A DNA stretch of 64,000 bases from Otis tarda (taxonomy: Eukaryota; Chordata; Aves; Otidiformes; Otididae), in NCBI GenBank assembly GCA_026413225.1, contig CM048556.1:22483115-22547114 (forward strand). Reading direction: 5' to 3'. Both the position numbers and the translations under genes were made by a program. This document shows, piece by piece, positions 60,201 through 64,000 of the stretch. The notes under the pieces are model-generated. The model saw nothing but the letters and a program-made list of their open reading frames with translations, had not been told where the DNA came from and did no database searches. The stretch's first letter is position 1. The number at the start of each line of letters is the position of its first letter.

Positions 60201-61274
60201 GGAGAGGGGCGAGCAAGGGGCGTCCCAGCGGGCGGGTGAAGGGCGTACGGCCCCGGGGAACGGGTCAGAGGGCCAGCCGCGTACGCCTGTCGGGAGCCCA
60301 GGCCGCAGAAAGGTTAGATAATGATTGACCAGGCACCTCCATCCCCAAATAACCCCCCCTCTTCCCTGGGGCAGCGGGGCAGTTCCCGGGCTTGCGCAGC
60401 GGCACGGGGCCGGGCATCCCCGCGCTCGCTCCTCCGCAGCCGCACGTCCCTCTTCTGGCAGAGGCCCGGCGGAGCTACTTCAACGCCTCGGAGGGGCTGG
60501 CGCCTCCCAAAACAGCCGGCAAGCCCTCGGCGCATCTCACCCTCCGCCCGCAGAGCCTGGCCCAGCACGGTGAGTCGGGGAGCCTCGCCGGGCACCGGCG
60601 CGTTTCTGAGGTGGGAACAGGGGAAAGATCTCACCCAGAGGGCAGGCGGGCGGGAGGAGAGGATGTGTTCGGTGGCAGATGGGGAGATGTTTCTCCTGTC
60701 CGGTCCAAGACCACCTTCTCCGCCTCTCCAAGCTGGATGAGTGTGGGAGAGAGCGTTAGAGCCACCCCTCCCCTTCTCCTGACCCTGATGGGAACACCTC
60801 GCTCCCCTCGCTGACCCTCTCTCCTCCCCAGGAAACTCCAAGCGCTTCGGGAACCTCTCGCAGTCCTGCCGCCACGCCATCGCCCGCTGGGCAGACAGCA
60901 CCGTCCACTCGCACCTGCAGAACATCACCTACCGGGACGGCCGGCTGCGCGTCAACCAGGCGGGCAAGTACTACGTCTACTCCCAGATCTACTTCCGCTA
61001 CCCCAGCGACGGGGCCAGCGCCCGAGCCTCCGGCCCCCAGCTCGTCCAGTGCATCAACTGGAAGACGTCCTACAGCCAGCCCATCCTCCTGCTCAAAGGG
61101 GTGGGCACCAAGTGCTGGGCGCCCGAGGCGGACTACGGCCTCCACGCGCTCTACCAGGGCGGGCTGTTCGAGCTGAAGGCCGGCGACGAGCTCTTCGTCT
61201 CCGTCTCCTCCTTGGCCATCGACTACAACGACGCAGCAGCCAGCTACTTCGGAGCCTTTCGGCTCGACCTGTGA
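57247..61274 (+). CDS. TRAIL-like (TNFSF10-like) TNF superfamily ligand
   Basis: Exons: 57247-57468 (cytosolic part and helix), 59586-59732 and 59978-60014 (stalk), 60462-60569, 60832-61274 (TNF homology domain, TGA 61272-61274). Phases 0,0,1,1 fit and give 318 residues, a type II membrane protein with its helix at about 42-68. The TNF homology domain runs from about 158 to the end. It shows WADSTVHSHLQN, the YYVYSQIYFRY strand, TSYSQPILLLK, YGLHALYQGGLFEL and SYFGAF, closer to TRAIL than to RANKL or FasL. Cys 266 in the TKCWAPEADYG segment corresponds to the Cys that in TRAIL trimers binds one zinc, which supports a TRAIL-type fold. The stalk has two Cys. TRAIL-family ligands bind death or decoy receptors; receptor choice here is unknown. 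The start Met is the first in frame in a CpG-rich exon and has no rival nearby. Confidence 0.85.
57640..57960. repeat. Minisatellite of about 45-60 bp units in intron 1 of the TRAIL-like gene
   Basis: Six to seven diverged copies of a unit with CTGGGGTCCCCCTAGAGCC, GCAGCTCCGG and TTGGGGTGGGGGTC; unit length varies with the G runs. Confidence 0.85.
57961..59585 (+). other. Remainder of intron 1 of the TRAIL-like gene
   Basis: GC-rich, without recognised exons or classified transposons; C-runs near 58145 and a T-run at 59369-59380 only. Confidence 0.5.
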
Positions 61275-62080
61275 CGGCCGCCTCCGCCTCCCCCCTTCCC
61301 GCCGCTCCCGGCGGGGCAGCAGCTCTTCGAACGGGACAACGGCCGAACGGCCCGGGCGCGGGGCCACGGCGGGACGGCCCTCGGCGAGTCCGACCCCACG
61401 TCCGGCCGGGGGAGAGCCATCCAGCCAGGCCGCGGGCGCGCGGGGACCCCAAGCCGGAGGCGCTGGGACAGAAGGCGGGGTGAGCGGAGAGCAGCGGCGC
61501 GGGGCGAAGCCGCAGGGGCCTGCGTCAGCCGGAGGTGCCGGAGTTCCAGTTCGGGCCAATTGGAAACCTGGAGCGAGGCCAGCAGCCGGCTTCGGCGCGG
61601 TCAAAGAGCAGGACCACGACGCCGGCGCGGTCACCAGCCCAAGCAACCGCACCCGGGCACGTGGCGGAGCGGCACGTTTCGCCCCGGCAAAGGAGCGGGA
61701 GCTTCCCACGACACCTCCCCTTCGCTTCTGACCGAGCGCCTCTTTCCACGGGGTTTTTTGGGCGTCCCAGCCCCCCCGGACCAGCGCGGCCCCCGGCTTG
61801 CTCGCATCTCCAGCCCCCGCGCTCACCAACCTGCAGGATTCTGACAAGCGCAGCCCCTTGCCGCCAAAGGCCGCGGCGGGTGCAAACGGTGGGGTGGAGC
61901 GGGGCAGAGCGGGCTCGGCGCAGATGCTGGACGCAGCCCCCTTCCCTCGGTGCCTTCCCTCTCCGTGTCACAGCGAGAGCGCTGGCGCGGACGGGCAGGC
62001 CAGCAGCGCGGGCTCCCACGAAGGACGCGAGCAGCCTCCGCCCCGGGACGGGGTTTCAATAAAGCCTGTACTCCAGCACC
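61275..62080 (+). other. 3' UTR of the TRAIL-like gene
   Basis: From the stop codon to the AATAAA at 62058 there is no further exon. Confidence 0.55.
62058..62063 (+). terminator. Polyadenylation signal of the TRAIL-like gene
   Basis: AATAAA 784 bases after the stop codon, with CCTGTACTCC following; the only clear plus-strand hexamer nearby. Confidence 0.55.
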
Positions 62081-64000
62081 GCTCCGGCACCTCTTGGCAT
62101 CCAGCAGCCAGGCGACGCGTCCCGGGGCTCCGCGCAGCCTCAGCGCGGCGCACACCAGACATTTTGGGGTCCGGGCCGGTTCCCACGCTCGGCTGGGACA
62201 CTGGGGCCCGGGCAGCCCCCCTCTCTCCCTGCCCCGGCGCAGAGGCTGGCAGCGAGCGGAGCTCTGTGCTGGGACGCCGGCGGAGCAGCCCAGTGCGATG
62301 GCGGAGCTGCCGGGTGCCGAGGCCTGGGGAAACGGGCTGGTGCGGTTCCCAGGAGCTCTGGCCCCGAGAGCCGCAGACGGAGCCCAGCGCAGGCTGCGGG
62401 CAACAGCCGGGCCCTGCCTCGTCTTGCAGCTGTAGCGGCTGGAAGGGCTCCGCCGCCGCCGCCTCTCCCCCACGGACGCCCGGGGCGTTCCCAGGGAGAT
62501 GCGCTCCTGCTCCGGAGCCCAGCGCCTCCCCTCTGGAGCTCCAGCGCCATCTCCCCTGCTCCCATCAGCTCTCAGGGGCTCTGTCTCCCTGGGATCCCGG
62601 TGCTGCTCATCCTCTCTCCACTTTGGGGTCACCAAGCCCAGCCCCAAACCCGGGGAGCTTGCTCCCCGTCACGCCGCGGCCAGGCAGGGGCTGCTCCTCG
62701 CTCCCGCCGTCCATCCCACAGCTTTCCAGCCCGGAGCCCCCTCTCCTTGCATCCTCGGCCCCGACCAGCACAAACACAACCCAAAAGCACACAGCACGGC
62801 TGGGTCCCCCATGACACCGCTCAGCAAAGACCCCCAAACGCGCCAGGCCCTGCTGCTCCCAGGGCTCTTAAAATCCTTTCCGGCCCCAGGGCTCAGGGTT
62901 GAACCTGGGGCTGCAGGAAACGCAGCAGGTGGCTCAAAGTTTTCCTTTGAAATAAGAAAACCTTAAAATACCGGCGGAGCGGGCAGGAGGTTGGCGTTTG
63001 CCACGCAGCGAGCGGGAGCCGGCGCAGGTAACGCAGCCCCGCGGTGAGCCGGGCTCCGCGCCAGCGCCGCGCCGGGCCGCCCCGCTTTCCTGGAAGGGAG
63101 AGGACTTCGTGGGCGGATGTTTTTGGAGGAGACGAACTCCTCGAGCGTCAGGCCAGACGGAGCCTCGCCAAGTCCGGCCAGAGCCGAGCAGCGTGGAGCA
63201 AGGGGACGGATTCGGGGGGAAAGAGCGGGCGGGGTGGGGCGCGGGCCGGCCCCGGCCTGGGAGCGTGAGCTGAGGTCCCGGCTCTGCAGCTTTTCCAGGG
63301 GCTCCTCACAGGCGTCCCCAGCCCGGGTGCGCGTCCCGGGTGGGTTTGAGAGGCACAGGGACTCGATGGGCTGCTCCAGGAGGGGCACCGGGCCCCGACA
63401 CTTCATCTCGCCATCCCCCCCGACATCTCCCCTCCCAGAGCAACCTCGCGATCCTAGAGGAGCCTTAATGCAAAAAAAAAAAAAAAAAAAAAAAAAAAAC
63501 CCCACAAAAAAAACCACCTCAAGAAGCCAAAAAATAAAAAAACCCAGGAGGCTGAGAGAAGCAAAACAATCTCGGGAACCCGCCGCACATTTGACATGCG
63601 CCAAACTGGAAGACAGCTTTCGGTTTCCCAAACTCGTCTGAAACGGAACACAAGCAGCCAGCGCCGTGGGAGCCAGGACCGCGGGACAGCGGAGCCTCCC
63701 TGTCCAGCACATCCCGCCCCGGCTCTCCCACCCCAGCACATCCCGCCCCGGCACATCCCGCCCTGGCACGGCAGACGCCCCGCTTTCGCTCCCAGTCACG
63801 CCAAGGCGCCCGGGGCCTGGCGAGGCCGCGTGCCTGTGCTTTTCCGAGGCTTTTCCGAGGTCGACGTTGATGGCAAGTCCTGAAGCCCAGGCAAAGACCG
63901 ACCCCACGGCCACACGTGCCGCGGCTCGTGGACACATTACGCAAAGATTTGGGTTTTTTTCAGGAAGGCCTGGCGGTGTGAGGAGGACGGGGGAGTCGCA
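62081..64000. other. GC-rich right end, no gene recognised
   Basis: It contains an A-rich run at about 63471-63545 and a short CACATCCCGCCCCGG repeat at 63708-63770. The open frames on both strands look like GC-rich noise. Confidence 0.4.
63471..63545. repeat. A-rich simple repeat
   Basis: About 29 A in a row, then AAAACCC-type A-rich sequence. No retrotransposed body is recognisable upstream of it. Confidence 0.8.

Overview
The window is vertebrate nuclear DNA, almost certainly from a bird. It is very GC- and CpG-rich, genes are cut into short phase-consistent exons, and the dispersed repeats are CR1 LINE 3' ends of the avian type. Many minisatellites suggest a microchromosome-like or otherwise gene-dense, GC-rich segment. 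I cannot name the species.

Layout. (1) 1-5.1 kb: GC-rich DNA with a GT-rich minisatellite, then a CpG island that probably holds the TMLHE promoter and 5' untranslated exon. (2) 9.0-17.0 kb, plus strand: TMLHE, the mitochondrial Fe(II)/2-oxoglutarate dioxygenase that starts carnitine synthesis, in seven coding exons; its first coding exon is one base short, so the frame breaks in the presequence. The 3' UTR runs to about 19.6 kb. (3) 22.8-26.9 kb, plus: a small SLAM/CD2-like receptor with one V-type Ig domain, one membrane helix and a tail carrying an ITSM. (4) 31.2-36.8 kb and 39.5-45.4 kb, plus: two tandem paralogues ('gene A' and 'gene B'). Each has a SLAM/HEPACAM-like V + C2 ectodomain followed by five separate hydrophobic exons, i.e. 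an Ig protein with five predicted membrane passes. This is the most unusual content. (5) 48.8-51.4 kb, minus ('gene C'): a conventional V + C2 single-pass SLAM/HEPACAM-like receptor. (6) 57.2-61.3 kb, plus: a TRAIL-like (TNFSF10-like) TNF-family ligand.

Five of six genes thus look like immune cell-surface genes next to a metabolic gene. A, B and C share a C2 exon of exactly 270 nt with a common W-K-K-x-G-x-x-L-P core, so local duplication made the cluster, and A/B either gained or kept extra membrane exons. The ITSM receptor could signal through SAP-type adaptors; A and B have no clear tyrosine motif and may act through their membrane domain, in the manner of CD47. All exon borders are read from splice signals, phase and homology; none is confirmed by transcripts.
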